Assembly: GCA_016705005.1 (NCBI GenBank)
Contig: JADIZB010000021.1
Span: 1-64,000 of the forward strand
Source of the DNA: Bacteroidales bacterium
GTDB lineage: Bacteria > Bacteroidota > Bacteroidia > Bacteroidales > Lentimicrobiaceae
Length of the DNA: 64,000 bases
Direction: 5' to 3'
This document shows, piece by piece, positions 26,201-35,671 of the stretch (the stretch's first letter is position 1; every line of letters starts with the position of its first letter). The notes beneath the pieces were generated by a model. That model ran no database searches and had not been told where the DNA came from. It saw nothing but the letters and a program-made list of their open reading frames with translations. Position numbers and translations under genes: made by a program.

Positions 26201-28101
26201 TCTTTCTGACTTTCACCGGTGTTGTTGATAAACTGAAACAGGTTGACTGTCAGGTTGTCCGGATCATAATAAGGCGCTGTGAGTTGGGTGTTGAAGATCT
26301 TTTTTTCAAGGAATGCACCCAGGGTGCCGGGCTTTACACGGAAATCGGGATCCCAGGCAACAAACCAGGGGATAATTGATGGAATTGGTTCATCGATCAA
26401 TCCCTTGGCTTCCGCAAAAAACAGATCGTAGAAATATCTTAGGTTACCTCCGAGAAACCCGATCAGTTCACCGGAACGGCTGTCGTATAGTGTTTCAAGG
26501 TCGGTGAAATGGCAGGAATGGTCTTCGGGCCTGATCAGGGTTTTTTCATCAAAAATACCTGTACTTAAGGCGATCACATCAATGGGAAGGCGAAACTGCC
26601 TTCTGATGGATAGAATCCTGCTTAACACCGCCTGGTAATTCAGGCCCAGGTGACCTTCGATCCGTAGAAAGTTATAGGGTTCCAGATCATAACGAAGGGG
26701 TTTTACGACGAAATCAGGAGCAGCCGGCACATACTCGTCTGCCCTGTATCCCTGGTTCTGATTGGCCCTTCCCTGGCTGGTTCTGCTGTAATTCCATAAC
26801 CTGTAAAGATGTGGGGGGGCATTCTGAAGGTAATAATATGGAATGGCTTTTTCCGAGAGGCTTACATCGGCCAGTTTATCCGGCGTAATCCGGATCTGAA
26901 GAAATTGTTGTTTGTTGTCATTTGCTGAGGGAAGGGGTGGGTTGCTGGTAAATCTGAGGGTCATTTCGACCAGCCGCATAAAGAGCTGCCTTACCTCTTT
27001 CATGAGTTCCCCGCAACCGGTGTTGGCCGGCGATGGGATAAACCGGTTCCTGAATATTTCAGGATTATTGACAGAAGCCGGATTGACGACTCCCAGCATG
27101 AGGTGACGGGGAAACAGGTCTTCAGGCGGACAGCAGGCACAAATCAGCCTGATACCCTTACGGCGGAATTCATCATAGGCATTCAGCAGATCCTCGAAGA
27201 AACCATAATAATACTGCATGAATTTTAAATCGCCGACCGGAACCGGAGAATTGTCAAGAAATCCGAACCTGCCTGCAAACCCTGCGAAAGGATTTGAAGG
27301 ATAATCAGCCACCAATAAAGGCCTGAAAGCCTGGTAGGCCTCCTGTAGTGCTTTGCCTGTCGCGTCAGCAATCCCGTCGCTGGTAAATACATTGTGAAAT
27401 CCCTCCAATACATCCGGTGTGGTAACTGGAGCGGTGTTCGGCACATCCCAGCGGGGAAGTCTGATGTCGGCCAGATTCATCCGGTTTGTCAACGAAAGCT
27501 CAAGATCCGACAAGGTAAGGTTTCCCTGCAACGAATGTCCGGCTGCGATGATCTTCTCCATATCCGCGATGCGGATCAGCAGGCGACGAAGGGTTGCGGT
27601 AACCATATTTCCCTTGTCGTTGCAATCGTTCGGACTGCAGTTACGCAGACCTTCCATTTTAAGCTCCAGGAACAGAACCAGTACCTTGTCGGCCATGAAT
27701 CCTGAAGGGCTGTCAAGAGGTGTGGTATTGGGCTCGCCGGCCGGGAAAAGCTCCCACAGGGGATATTGTTTCAGAATTCCGGCATCGTCGTATTTAAAGG
27801 CCGGATAGGCAATTTCATTCGGGAGAGCATACTCACGAAAGGAAACAAGGGTTACATCATCAGGCTCATTCAGCAGATAACCTGCCGATCCAACGCCTGT
27901 TCCCCTGCTGACAGCAATGGAAGTGATTCCTCCGGTGCTTTCAACCCTGAATTCAAGACCACAGACAATGCCGATGCCTATCAGGTTGGCACGGGTGAGA
28001 CGCTCCTGTTCATCCAGATAATCGAACACCTGGTTGAGGTGACTGTTGGTGAGAACCTGGTTGGCCTCAAAATGGGGGTATTTATCCTGGGTTGGTTTCA
28101 T
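23248..28101 (-). CDS. Giant eCIS-associated protein with CarboxypepD_reg-like and SprB-like repeats
   Basis: A 1617-aa protein without a signal peptide. Residues 1-770 are an uncharacterised region ('LIGIGIVCGLEFRVE', 40-54). Residues 776-850 look like a carboxypeptidase-regulatory-like beta-sandwich ('IRGQVVMGRNEPLPGVAVML'). Residues 897-1345 contain three ~150-residue units, each with two GG-x-x-PY motifs and a conserved 'TGC' or 'IGC' start (Cys905, 1055, 1206), much like SprB adhesin repeats. A further beta-rich part (1350-1617) ends the protein. It occupies the position of a tail fibre gene (Afp13) and no other fibre candidate exists, so it may be the receptor-binding or baseplate-decoration protein. 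That role is inference. Confidence 0.7.
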   Translation of the reverse strand: MKPTQDKYPHFEANQVLTNSHLNQVFDYLDEQERLTRANLIGIGIVCGLEFRVESTGGITSIAVSRGTGVGSAGYLLNEPDDVTLVSFREYALPNEIAYPAFKYDDAGILKQYPLWELFPAGEPNTTPLDSPSGFMADKVLVLFLELKMEGLRNCSPNDCNDKGNMVTATLRRLLIRIADMEKIIAAGHSLQGNLTLSDLELSLTNRMNLADIRLPRWDVPNTAPVTTPDVLEGFHNVFTSDGIADATGKALQEAYQAFRPLLVADYPSNPFAGFAGRFGFLDNSPVPVGDLKFMQYYYGFFEDLLNAYDEFRRKGIRLICACCPPEDLFPRHLMLGVVNPASVNNPEIFRNRFIPSPANTGCGELMKEVRQLFMRLVEMTLRFTSNPPLPSANDNKQQFLQIRITPDKLADVSLSEKAIPYYYLQNAPPHLYRLWNYSRTSQGRANQNQGYRADEYVPAAPDFVVKPLRYDLEPYNFLRIEGHLGLNYQAVLSRILSIRRQFRLPIDVIALSTGIFDEKTLIRPEDHSCHFTDLETLYDSRSGELIGFLGGNLRYFYDLFFAEAKGLIDEPIPSIIPWFVAWDPDFRVKPGTLGAFLEKKIFNTQLTAPYYDPDNLTVNLFQFINNTGESQKELILIYIAYYIARFPDVLPENLQDLDINELSNREKDITRVAEAIELKHEQFFTENEQRGPVVKWEDLDDRLEALVYGHYSDSIKVLLKEYANRLKELTKKLYLAHYLRSNPGIQHKAGVPFGGTFILVYHGESRADGGNTPPRFGNFIIRGQVVMGRNEPLPGVAVMLKGTSTGVKTDVSGNFLLRTKQLPVTLRVGLAGFRPYERLISDEGFYLLDLLDESSGDDQGARSDFFAGEVIADFYLPYLCNSDCSPIQFVLPVVPPSFTVETGCTGDNGNTRVIVTPAGGSPPYLLKINDGNFSAIDELLTLSPGEYTMIVQDSGGLTSVPQVIVVPAGLTLGEPNFDCTGDNNRYVAAIEINGGTPPYSSNIGRILNEKTFFGEDLAGDTDIEVIITDSRNCSASVMINHSCGPELAFSTRIGCANADDFAPVEVIPSGGTAPYEVQVGTEPFVPVGDPVFLPAGKHILMVRDASGTTTAPQEIEIATMLRLREPNFNCIGNNNEYITTIRIIGGQAPYTANRGTIERNTYVSDPLPGDTDVEIIISDSRNCSVSLTVRHSCLPDLSFSVNTGCTSANGAAVVEIIPSGGIAPYEIQTGTGAFVPLADPINLPPGSHQLTLRDSALTTVSQSLVIPDALTVSLIKFACDEENRNYFAALRISGGTPPYIASGVVIAGTDFSTDAIPNGETFTVQVSDDNKCSASIEIQHSCDGPCELPCEGETMACAYRLWLQPPTKTEAYEVYLMMKEVSFRFNGQNINLPNAPDLLQTTTIRLNRNFNNAIAALIKNLNEAINQALTEALGTAGNNRLHVSFDPQASDPFSVLKIEHFVCDTFNIEFSYRFGKPNPIFTLTARYSNELSESGAPFNGAVFINHDQDNKQSVVPAFDCGQRNQCSDGDFVKLCKENNLSPDFNIQLFRTLVNLESTTPGNITAWIWDITGSAASEPFYTGEKVSVIVAEKNANIRLSVISPQGCFAFTDKELNR

Positions 28102-28142
28102 GGCAAATTCAGTTTATTTATATTTTTCTTTCTGTTTTCCGG

Positions 28143-31100
28143 CTAAGCCTTCGGTGGTTTCTTCTTTTTTGCTGACTTGCGCGATGCCGGCACCGGAATT
28201 GGCTTTTTCGCTTTGACCGGTGTTCCGGTTTTCCTGGTATTGTTGACACTATTGTCAATGATCAGGTTCCTTTTCATCGGATAATTGCCCAGTGAAGTGC
28301 TGCCGAGCCTGACAGGATTCTGATCACTGCCGTCATCACAATCGTGCAGGGTAGCGCCGGGGTATATATTCTTCAGCCTGGCCAGCTGGTTTACGAGGAC
28401 CTGCAGTGTGTAGGAAGCTTTTCTGTAAAAATTGTAGCGATCAGTCAGAAAAACGCGGATGGCTTCTGCTGTGCCGGGTTTAAACTGCCCGGTCGGGCAG
28501 AGATCAACCGCAACGCCCATAAATTCAGGGAGATCAGCTAACTCTGTTCCTGAGCTGATCTGATCTTTCATCCAGGTATGGAATGCAACCCCGAATCCTG
28601 AGAGGATGCTGCCGGTGCACTGGCACAGATCTGTACCATAACCGGTGGCTCCCTCTATAAAACCTCTTTTCAGCATGGCCTCAACTCTTTCTTCGAGCAT
28701 CTCTGCCGTCCGGTCAATCACGGCGTTTTCCCTGAGCCAGGCACACCAGGCATCCTCTAACCGTTCAAACTGCCAGCCGTTGAGCGCTGTTTCAGTAAAA
28801 TAACCGATAAGCAGTGTCCTGATATTGTCAGTCAATGAAGAACCGCCGATCATGGTGCAGGCCGTTTCCGGGATGAGTGTACTGAATAAGTTCTCCAGTG
28901 CTGCTTTCAGCGCATCAGGATGGATGTATTTGAGTGTTTTATCTTCATACCATTGGTTGAAAGCAGTGGAGAATTGAGCATAGGCGGCATTGGCACAGGC
29001 ACAGGCCTCCGTTTCGGATGGCCGGTTACCATCCTCATTCAACCCTTCTTTTATAATCAGCCCGGTTAATTCTGAAATCACCTGATCGCAATGGTTTTGT
29101 ATGAAGCCATCGTTTCCGGTCCAGCAAATCTTGCCCAGCAGATGAGATGGAATTTCCTGGCGGATGGTGCGGTCAGCAAACCGCCGTGCATCAGTATTGA
29201 CGCTGAATGGGCCGGTCCAACCGGGCATCACAACAGTGAGCCTGAACGAGTATGGGTCTTCGTCACCGCAGGTCACACAGGAACCATCACTACAGGCAGG
29301 ATAGAGGGCATCGCCCGGGAACTTTGGCCTGAGCAGCAGGTGTTCAACCACCATAGTACGCTCATTGCTACTCCAGTTGATAAACTCATCCTTCAGTTCA
29401 CCGGCAAGGGTCATTGAATCAATCTCATCGGGAAAGGTTCCGAGTTGGTCGCCATCAATATCGTTCAGGCGAAGTGTAAAGCCATCACCCGATGCCTGGA
29501 TTTCCCAGGCATCGGGCCGGATCATTTGTTTAACGATGGCTTTCCCGGCAATAACTTCAGCAGTGTTTTCATTCAGGGCATCTGCATTTATTTCACCATT
29601 GAGCTGGTTTCTTCCAAAAGAATCCTTCAGTGTAAATCCAAATCTATAGCTGGTCCCGATAAGGCTGATGAGCGTAAATTCAAATCCAAGGTCGGGGTAT
29701 CCCAGGAGCAGACTGATGCGCTTTTTCAGGCCTGGAATATTGAACGGTGAACATGGGTTATTGCTGTAATCAAAAGCCTTTCCGCGGTTGCGGCTGATTT
29801 CAGGATAAGCCTTCAGAAAAGCAGTCTTGTCATCAATCAGGTTTTCCATAGCCACAGGCTTGCCCTGTAAATTGGTTAACAACAGTGCATACTCACTGAA
29901 TTGTTCGCCAAAGCGGGCCATCAGATGATCGAGGAAGCGGTTTCTGCGCTCGTGAAACTCTTTGAGTGTTTCTGTCATTCCCTCCAATCTGTCGGCTGTC
30001 AGCCCATTCACGATTTCATCGTAGCCGCGGATCAGTTCTTCGCTGAATTCCTTAACAAAATAGGTGCGCCTGGTCGCCGGATCAAGCGAAAAGAGTTCAC
30101 CGGCATGGGCCACCTGGGCAAATGCGTTACCGAGCAACTGTTCAAAAACCATCAGATAGGCTTTCAGCTGCTTTGCCATGGCCCTGCGCGCCTCGCCAAC
30201 ATGCGAAGGCAGGCCTTCGGTACCAACACCATAGATCAAAGGCAAACTATACTGAACCGGATAATAATCCTCTATGTCGGTGAATACTCCCGAAGGCGGA
30301 TACAAATCTCCGGCTGAATTTTTATACCTGGGACGTTCAGCCTCTCCGCGCAACTGAGTAAGGGTGTCCCTGGCTTCATCCATCCGGGGTGTAAATGGCA
30401 GTCCGTTCTTGAAGAAAAGGAAACGGCTCAGGTTCAGATACAGCCTTGGCTGATGGCTCTCACTGATAAAGAGTAACCATTGTGCACTGGTCTTCGATCC
30501 GTCGAATACCGGAATCCCATTGACCCAGACCGGATCAGCGGCGCCTTTGACAATGTTTCCTTCAACATCATACTTCGACAGAAGCAGGTTGTTGATGGCC
30601 ACCACCCCTTCAATTTCCATCAGCAGGTTGATGATGTCGGATGTCCTGATCATAGGTTTCAGCTGCGCATTATCCAGCTCATCGGTAGCAATGAATCCGT
30701 TTTCAAGTGCCGGCCCGTTGAAAATATCCTCACTTGCTTTACCTTCATTCATCAGTTCCTGCAGCGAATAAAAAGGCACAGGAGGGTTGAGATATCGCTC
30801 AATTTCGAACCATACCCTGGCCTGAATCAATTCAATATCGGCATCGGGAGATACTTCAATATCAGCGCAAACAGCAACTTCTTCTATATCTACCACTTTT
30901 ACGCGGCAATAATCCTCATCCAGGTTACGATGTGCATGCAGCAGACTTTTCGAAAGCCTGGTGAATGTTTGGACTTTAAGCATTTTGCTGCGGTATAGTT
31001 GCAGTATTCCGGTACCGGCATCCTTCATGGTCAGGATTTCTGCCAGCCTGTTAACGGTGCTTCCGTTTTTGGCAGTGGTATCACCAAGCAGGCGGATGGT

Positions 31101-31988
31101 GATGTCTTCAATGGTTATTTTCTCACCGCCCGGTAAAAACTCCACTTCCAGATCGGCAAAGAACAGGTTCCTCCATTGCCTGTGCAGGTAGCTGTTTTTG
31201 CCTTCCTCGTTCAGCAGCGGATCTGTAATAACGTCGTAACCTTTTGTTGCCCCGAACTGCAAGAGATTCAGGTTGAACGAGGCCCCGTTTTCACCGTTGA
31301 AGGCATCATTGTTGTTCAGGAATAGTTCCCATTGGTTTTTGTTCAACAACGACCAGTCGGGGAAGCGTACTTCCATGATTACCGGATGAGGTTTCCCATT
31401 CCCGTCATAGACAGAATAGGAAAACTCAATCTTCCGGTTATTCAGGTCTCCGGTTTCAGGGTCATCTTCCAGCTCAAGAAGAACTTCATACAATCCACGC
31501 GGTGAAACCTTCAGTGGCTGAATGTCAGGGTTAGCAGGCGGGGCATAAGCCAGCATCAGTTTGTCTCCTTCACACCAGGCATAATAATGAAAGTCACAGG
31601 CACATTCCCTGCAGATGAGCCAGGCATTTCTCACCCCTTCCGCATCGATCAGCAACTTTCTGAAATCATTGACTGTCCATGGGTTAACCGTCAATATTTC
31701 CCTTGCAGTGAAAAAAGCCTGATCGGGGTATGGATTTTTCTTATCTGCCGGCGGTTCAGCTTTTGTAAGGATGTTTCTGATGTCCTGTCCGGTGCGGTAA
31801 GCCAGATCGGTGATGGCATAACAAAGGGCTTCCAGTATGGTAATTCCCGGGTCATGGGTATTGTAATCGGTCCATTGCCGGCTACCCATCTGCTCGATGT
31901 GGCCGATGCCTTCCCTGCGAAGCCGGTAGTAATCTGATGCCGGCTTCAGTAATGGCTTTTTCGGTATGCTGAGGGGTTTCTGGCTCAT
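28143..31988 (-). CDS. eCIS baseplate protein (Afp12-like)
   Basis: A 1281-aa protein. The N-terminal 'QWTDYNTHDPGITILEAL' with 'CYAITDLAYR' just after it is a hallmark of the large baseplate proteins of Bacteroidota contractile systems. The long middle part is soluble, and the C-terminus has a lysine/proline-rich tail. In Afp, Afp11 and Afp12 build the baseplate wedges around the spike. The start is put at the ATG overlapping the previous stop (ATGA at 31985-31988), five codons after a more upstream ATG. A 41-nt gap separates it from the giant protein gene. Confidence 0.8.
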   Translation of the reverse strand: MSQKPLSIPKKPLLKPASDYYRLRREGIGHIEQMGSRQWTDYNTHDPGITILEALCYAITDLAYRTGQDIRNILTKAEPPADKKNPYPDQAFFTAREILTVNPWTVNDFRKLLIDAEGVRNAWLICRECACDFHYYAWCEGDKLMLAYAPPANPDIQPLKVSPRGLYEVLLELEDDPETGDLNNRKIEFSYSVYDGNGKPHPVIMEVRFPDWSLLNKNQWELFLNNNDAFNGENGASFNLNLLQFGATKGYDVITDPLLNEEGKNSYLHRQWRNLFFADLEVEFLPGGEKITIEDITIRLLGDTTAKNGSTVNRLAEILTMKDAGTGILQLYRSKMLKVQTFTRLSKSLLHAHRNLDEDYCRVKVVDIEEVAVCADIEVSPDADIELIQARVWFEIERYLNPPVPFYSLQELMNEGKASEDIFNGPALENGFIATDELDNAQLKPMIRTSDIINLLMEIEGVVAINNLLLSKYDVEGNIVKGAADPVWVNGIPVFDGSKTSAQWLLFISESHQPRLYLNLSRFLFFKNGLPFTPRMDEARDTLTQLRGEAERPRYKNSAGDLYPPSGVFTDIEDYYPVQYSLPLIYGVGTEGLPSHVGEARRAMAKQLKAYLMVFEQLLGNAFAQVAHAGELFSLDPATRRTYFVKEFSEELIRGYDEIVNGLTADRLEGMTETLKEFHERRNRFLDHLMARFGEQFSEYALLLTNLQGKPVAMENLIDDKTAFLKAYPEISRNRGKAFDYSNNPCSPFNIPGLKKRISLLLGYPDLGFEFTLISLIGTSYRFGFTLKDSFGRNQLNGEINADALNENTAEVIAGKAIVKQMIRPDAWEIQASGDGFTLRLNDIDGDQLGTFPDEIDSMTLAGELKDEFINWSSNERTMVVEHLLLRPKFPGDALYPACSDGSCVTCGDEDPYSFRLTVVMPGWTGPFSVNTDARRFADRTIRQEIPSHLLGKICWTGNDGFIQNHCDQVISELTGLIIKEGLNEDGNRPSETEACACANAAYAQFSTAFNQWYEDKTLKYIHPDALKAALENLFSTLIPETACTMIGGSSLTDNIRTLLIGYFTETALNGWQFERLEDAWCAWLRENAVIDRTAEMLEERVEAMLKRGFIEGATGYGTDLCQCTGSILSGFGVAFHTWMKDQISSGTELADLPEFMGVAVDLCPTGQFKPGTAEAIRVFLTDRYNFYRKASYTLQVLVNQLARLKNIYPGATLHDCDDGSDQNPVRLGSTSLGNYPMKRNLIIDNSVNNTRKTGTPVKAKKPIPVPASRKSAKKKKPPKA

Positions 31989-34624
31989 GATTCGCAGTTG
32001 CATTGTTCGGCAGCGATCTCTTCCGCAGCCGGGTGAATAACTGTAATTCCGTGTCTGGTGGCAGGAGCTGAAACCAGTATGGAAACAGCCCTGGAACCTT
32101 CAATTTCGTTCAGATCGCTGGTGCCCTGAACACCATCTATGGTATGGAACATCCCGAAGTCGGTCACGTAATCCACATATGGTTGTTCCTCAACAAAATC
32201 AACCAGTACCGATTTATAAATCTTACCCCCGAACGAAGGGCTTTCACCTCCCGGAAATGCCCAGGGGGAGAGGAAACGGGTGATGGCTTCTTTCAGGAAA
32301 TTGGTATAGAAACCTTCATCATATCCATCGTATAATTTTAGTTTGAAATTGACATTCACCTCCTCAAACTGTGGATTACGCACATGAAGTCTGACAAAAC
32401 ACGATACACGGGCTTTCAGAAATGCACTGATTTCCTGTAGTGTTCCCAGGCTGGTATAAGGGCGCAGCGGATCACGCTGATTATGGAATTGCTTGTTGGG
32501 AACAGTAACGATGGTGACATTACCCGGAGCCAGTTCACGATAAATGCCTTCACCGTTTTCGGTAGGCTCATACTGCGTGTGATTAAGGCATTTTACCCGG
32601 TAGATTTCAGGGAAAGCATCCAACACAAGATGCTCATAATCCCACAATGTAATGGCCCTGTCCTTGTGCCGCAACCGTTCGCTTACCCTTGTGTAAAATG
32701 ATTCAGGAGTTTCAGCGGCCTTGCCTCCGAAAGAATCAAAAGGCTGGGTAATCTTTTTGATTTCAGCAACTGGTATTTCCGGTTTGCTGATGGTTCCTGC
32801 CCCCAGAACAGTAGCCGGCAAAGCCGGATCATTGTCCCTGTCAGTAAAGGTTGCCAGCATAGCCTGGGCCGAAACCATCAGCAACCTGCAAATGGCATCG
32901 GTGCCACCTGAAACTGCAATTCTAATCCAGTGCTGCCCGCCCGGCAGCAGGGTATTTGTTTCCATGGCTTTTGAAGGGACCGCCAGTGTTATGATTCCAG
33001 GCTTCAGCATTCCTTCGGTCTGATCAGTTATTTCATTGTCGCCAAAGGCTACCCATTCGTTGTTGCTCAGGAAACTCAGGTGAAGATGTGGTGAGGGTTT
33101 CAGACTCAGCGGATTGGCGGTGCCATCCGCAACCTGAAACAACAGCGAAAGGTTCTGCGGAGGTTTCAGGCCTGTGATCCCGATGTAGAATTCTGCTTCA
33201 CTCTGTTGAACCACATCGTTCCTTTCGAAACTGAATTGCGGCAACAGGAATGTTTTCAGGTCTGTGCTCAGGAACGCATGCTCCTCGGCATGTCCAAAGG
33301 GGTAAAGATGGAAAAAGTATGCACTGCGGCCTGTAAAGGAATCTTCATCAGCCGTGTTCAGCACAAGGGTCTGCGACGCAGTGTAATCCATCGATAAGCC
33401 ATTCATGAAAGGGCCTGCCGGCGGTGCGCCGGGATCTCCGGCTTCGTCATCTTTGCGCACATATTTCAGCAGATCGGTCTGGTAGCTTTTCTGCCCGAAG
33501 TCCGCATCCAGTCTCAGTTTTATATATCCCTGCCTCGATTCATTGGAGTATATTTCATTGCCACCTGTATAGGCTTCATCCTTCACAGGCAGGTTAAGAT
33601 TCTGTGTCAAAACAACAGAAGTTGTTGTGACCGGAACAGCCGGATTTGAAGAAGGTTTCCAGATGCCTGAATTCAGAAAATCAAAATTTATGTTTGGGAT
33701 ATTGCTGCCATAAGGATCTGGGTTTTCGAGCCAGGTGGCTCTGATGGTAAGCGATGCCAGACTTTTCTGAAATACTTCGGCTGACCCGATGATCATTGAA
33801 CTGCCGCTAACAGGCATAGCACCAAAAGGTTGAAATGGTTTGGAAGAATCAATGGCGCCGAAATCGTTCGAGACAGCCAGCGTTTTTAACCCTTGAACAT
33901 TTACTGTAAGCTGAATCTGATGGACTTCCAGCTCATTGAAATGGTTGTAAATATATTGATGGTCGGGCCTGTGCTTTAGCTTTACCATCAACAGGGGAAG
34001 ATTGGTTTCGAAGCCGTATCCATGGGTTTTTGCAAGGTAAGGAACCACAGCTGCATCTGCACCACTCAGTTTCGCGGTAAGGCGCATCTGCGTGCCCGAT
34101 ACCAGTCCGAATTCCGTCGTTTCGATCTCTGTCCAGCCTTTTTCGCCGGTTATCAGGCATACAATATCGTCTTTGTAGTCCGAAGTATGTGTGTTTGAAT
34201 TCGCGCCCAGGTTGAACAAAAGGGTAATAATGCGTTCTCCCCCGGCCAGCAGAAGATAATGAGAGGCAATGGCAAAGCCTGATTCAGCTTCAGGCATTTC
34301 AATACTGGCCAGGTCACCATTGATGTAAACTTTATTGGTGAACGGATGCCATGACAAATCATCCTTTTCGGTTTTTTTGCCTTCACCGTCAGCCGAATCT
34401 GAAACAGGGGAAGCGTAATATCTTCCGCTTTGCATATTGGCCCCGGGGCCTGATCCAACCGGCTCATTTCCGTGCCGGTAAACCGATTTGAGAGCGGTTA
34501 CTTTTGCCTGGTTTGCAACAAGGTCTGAGGTGTTGCTAAAAAGCACCTCTTTGCCCAAGGGCATCTTTGCCTGCTGTGAAGCCATCACCTTTAACGAAAT
34601 GATGTGAAACAGCCTGTTTGGCAA
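31985..34624 (-). CDS. eCIS baseplate J-like protein (Afp11-like), C-terminal part after a frameshift
   Basis: This is the larger, downstream part of a baseplate protein split by a frameshift. The open frame as drawn has 879 codons, of which about 856 belong to the protein. It contains the baseplate J-like signature 'YTRVSERLRHKDRAITLWDY' with 'EHLVLDAFPEI', and the C-terminal region 'FFYTNF'-like helices with 'FLSPWAFPGG'. Just upstream of the true junction its frame reads 'MPLGKEVLFSN', which continues the 'GKDAL' end of the upstream part exactly. The ATG codons near 34624, 34585 and 34564 are therefore probably not real starts. See the upstream part for the evidence. Confidence 0.75.
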   Translation of the reverse strand: MPNRLFHIISLKVMASQQAKMPLGKEVLFSNTSDLVANQAKVTALKSVYRHGNEPVGSGPGANMQSGRYYASPVSDSADGEGKKTEKDDLSWHPFTNKVYINGDLASIEMPEAESGFAIASHYLLLAGGERIITLLFNLGANSNTHTSDYKDDIVCLITGEKGWTEIETTEFGLVSGTQMRLTAKLSGADAAVVPYLAKTHGYGFETNLPLLMVKLKHRPDHQYIYNHFNELEVHQIQLTVNVQGLKTLAVSNDFGAIDSSKPFQPFGAMPVSGSSMIIGSAEVFQKSLASLTIRATWLENPDPYGSNIPNINFDFLNSGIWKPSSNPAVPVTTTSVVLTQNLNLPVKDEAYTGGNEIYSNESRQGYIKLRLDADFGQKSYQTDLLKYVRKDDEAGDPGAPPAGPFMNGLSMDYTASQTLVLNTADEDSFTGRSAYFFHLYPFGHAEEHAFLSTDLKTFLLPQFSFERNDVVQQSEAEFYIGITGLKPPQNLSLLFQVADGTANPLSLKPSPHLHLSFLSNNEWVAFGDNEITDQTEGMLKPGIITLAVPSKAMETNTLLPGGQHWIRIAVSGGTDAICRLLMVSAQAMLATFTDRDNDPALPATVLGAGTISKPEIPVAEIKKITQPFDSFGGKAAETPESFYTRVSERLRHKDRAITLWDYEHLVLDAFPEIYRVKCLNHTQYEPTENGEGIYRELAPGNVTIVTVPNKQFHNQRDPLRPYTSLGTLQEISAFLKARVSCFVRLHVRNPQFEEVNVNFKLKLYDGYDEGFYTNFLKEAITRFLSPWAFPGGESPSFGGKIYKSVLVDFVEEQPYVDYVTDFGMFHTIDGVQGTSDLNEIEGSRAVSILVSAPATRHGITVIHPAAEEIAAEQCNCES

Positions 34625-35660
34625 GTTCTGCGATCAGGTGTGCTTTGGGTGGAGTGGCCGGTCTTTCATTCAGCTGCAGAATTTCACGGTAATAAAAGTC
34701 GAGATGTCTGCCGGTAAGGGAATTGATCTCATCACTGGCATATTCGAAAAGACGGAGAAATCCAAGAAAAAGAGCATAATGTGGGTCGTGCCTGTCCCAT
34801 GAGGTAAAACTCGATTCCAGGGCGTTCTGCGCATCGGCAATTACCCTGGCATACACCTTGAGGAACTGATCCAGCACAGCAGTGAAGAAATTGTGCGTCG
34901 AAACATGGTTGGCCAGCTCAAAAACAGTTCCGGCTGCATTGCCGTAAACCGAAGTGTCAGGCACTACAGCTGCGGCATAGCTGTTCCAGTTAGCCGATCC
35001 GTCGGTAATCCACTCACTTGAAAAGCCCGACTCTATATTTGCAGTAAATCCGGAAGCCTCAACACCCAGAATTTTCAATTCTCCGGAAGGAGATGCGTTG
35101 TGAGTAACGCCCAGTGAAATCCCTGCCTTATGCCAGGCAATCAGCTTCTGCAATGAAGGAGCAAGCTGATTTTGTATCTGGTTCAGAAGATTTGTTCTGA
35201 GTGTAAGCCACACCGGTGGATCTGCCTCTTCACCGGGAAGTCCCTCCTTTAGTATATCGAGTTGTTTGGCCAGGGTTCCGGTGCAGCTGAACAGGTAGCT
35301 CAAATGATTGATCAGGTCGGTTTCCCTGGTTTCATTATCCAGATTGTTTAAAAAATCCAGGCTGGATTTGATCGTTGATTTATAATCATCGATATTCTGA
35401 ATGGCCGCAACGGCCAGCCTGACCGAAATGTCATGGCTGAAAAATACTGACCAGTCGGTGGCCGAAGTATTGTCGTCATCAAAAAACTTAAGGTATGCCG
35501 CAAACGCCCTGGCAAAAAGCATTCCGTGTGCAGGGGTCCGCTCATTTACAGGAGCATGGGATGGTTTCAGTGACCGGGAAAGTCGTTCTTCCTGGTTGGT
35601 TCCATCCCGCCTCAGTTTCAGGGGGTCGGTGTTCTGGTGACAGTTTTCCGGCAGTGGCAT
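34536..35660 (-). CDS. eCIS baseplate protein (Afp11-like), N-terminal part ending at a frameshift
   Basis: A 374-codon frame forming the N-terminal third of the Afp11-like protein. Helical segments with 'DFYYREILQLNERPATPP' and 'HLIAELAKQAVSHHFVKG' are typical. The frame ends '...AGKDALGQRGAF' and stops, while the overlapping +1 frame reads '...LGKEVLF...'. The sequence reads through as one protein if one C is removed from the GCCC at 34559-34561 (+ strand GGG), giving D-A-L-G-K-E-V-L. The joined protein would be about 1224 aa, the usual size. The cause may be a real mutation, a sequencing error or, less likely, recoding. Confidence 0.75.
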   Translation of the reverse strand: MPLPENCHQNTDPLKLRRDGTNQEERLSRSLKPSHAPVNERTPAHGMLFARAFAAYLKFFDDDNTSATDWSVFFSHDISVRLAVAAIQNIDDYKSTIKSSLDFLNNLDNETRETDLINHLSYLFSCTGTLAKQLDILKEGLPGEEADPPVWLTLRTNLLNQIQNQLAPSLQKLIAWHKAGISLGVTHNASPSGELKILGVEASGFTANIESGFSSEWITDGSANWNSYAAAVVPDTSVYGNAAGTVFELANHVSTHNFFTAVLDQFLKVYARVIADAQNALESSFTSWDRHDPHYALFLGFLRLFEYASDEINSLTGRHLDFYYREILQLNERPATPPKAHLIAELAKQAVSHHFVKGDGFTAGKDALGQRGAF

Positions 35661-35671
35661 GGTGCTTTTTT

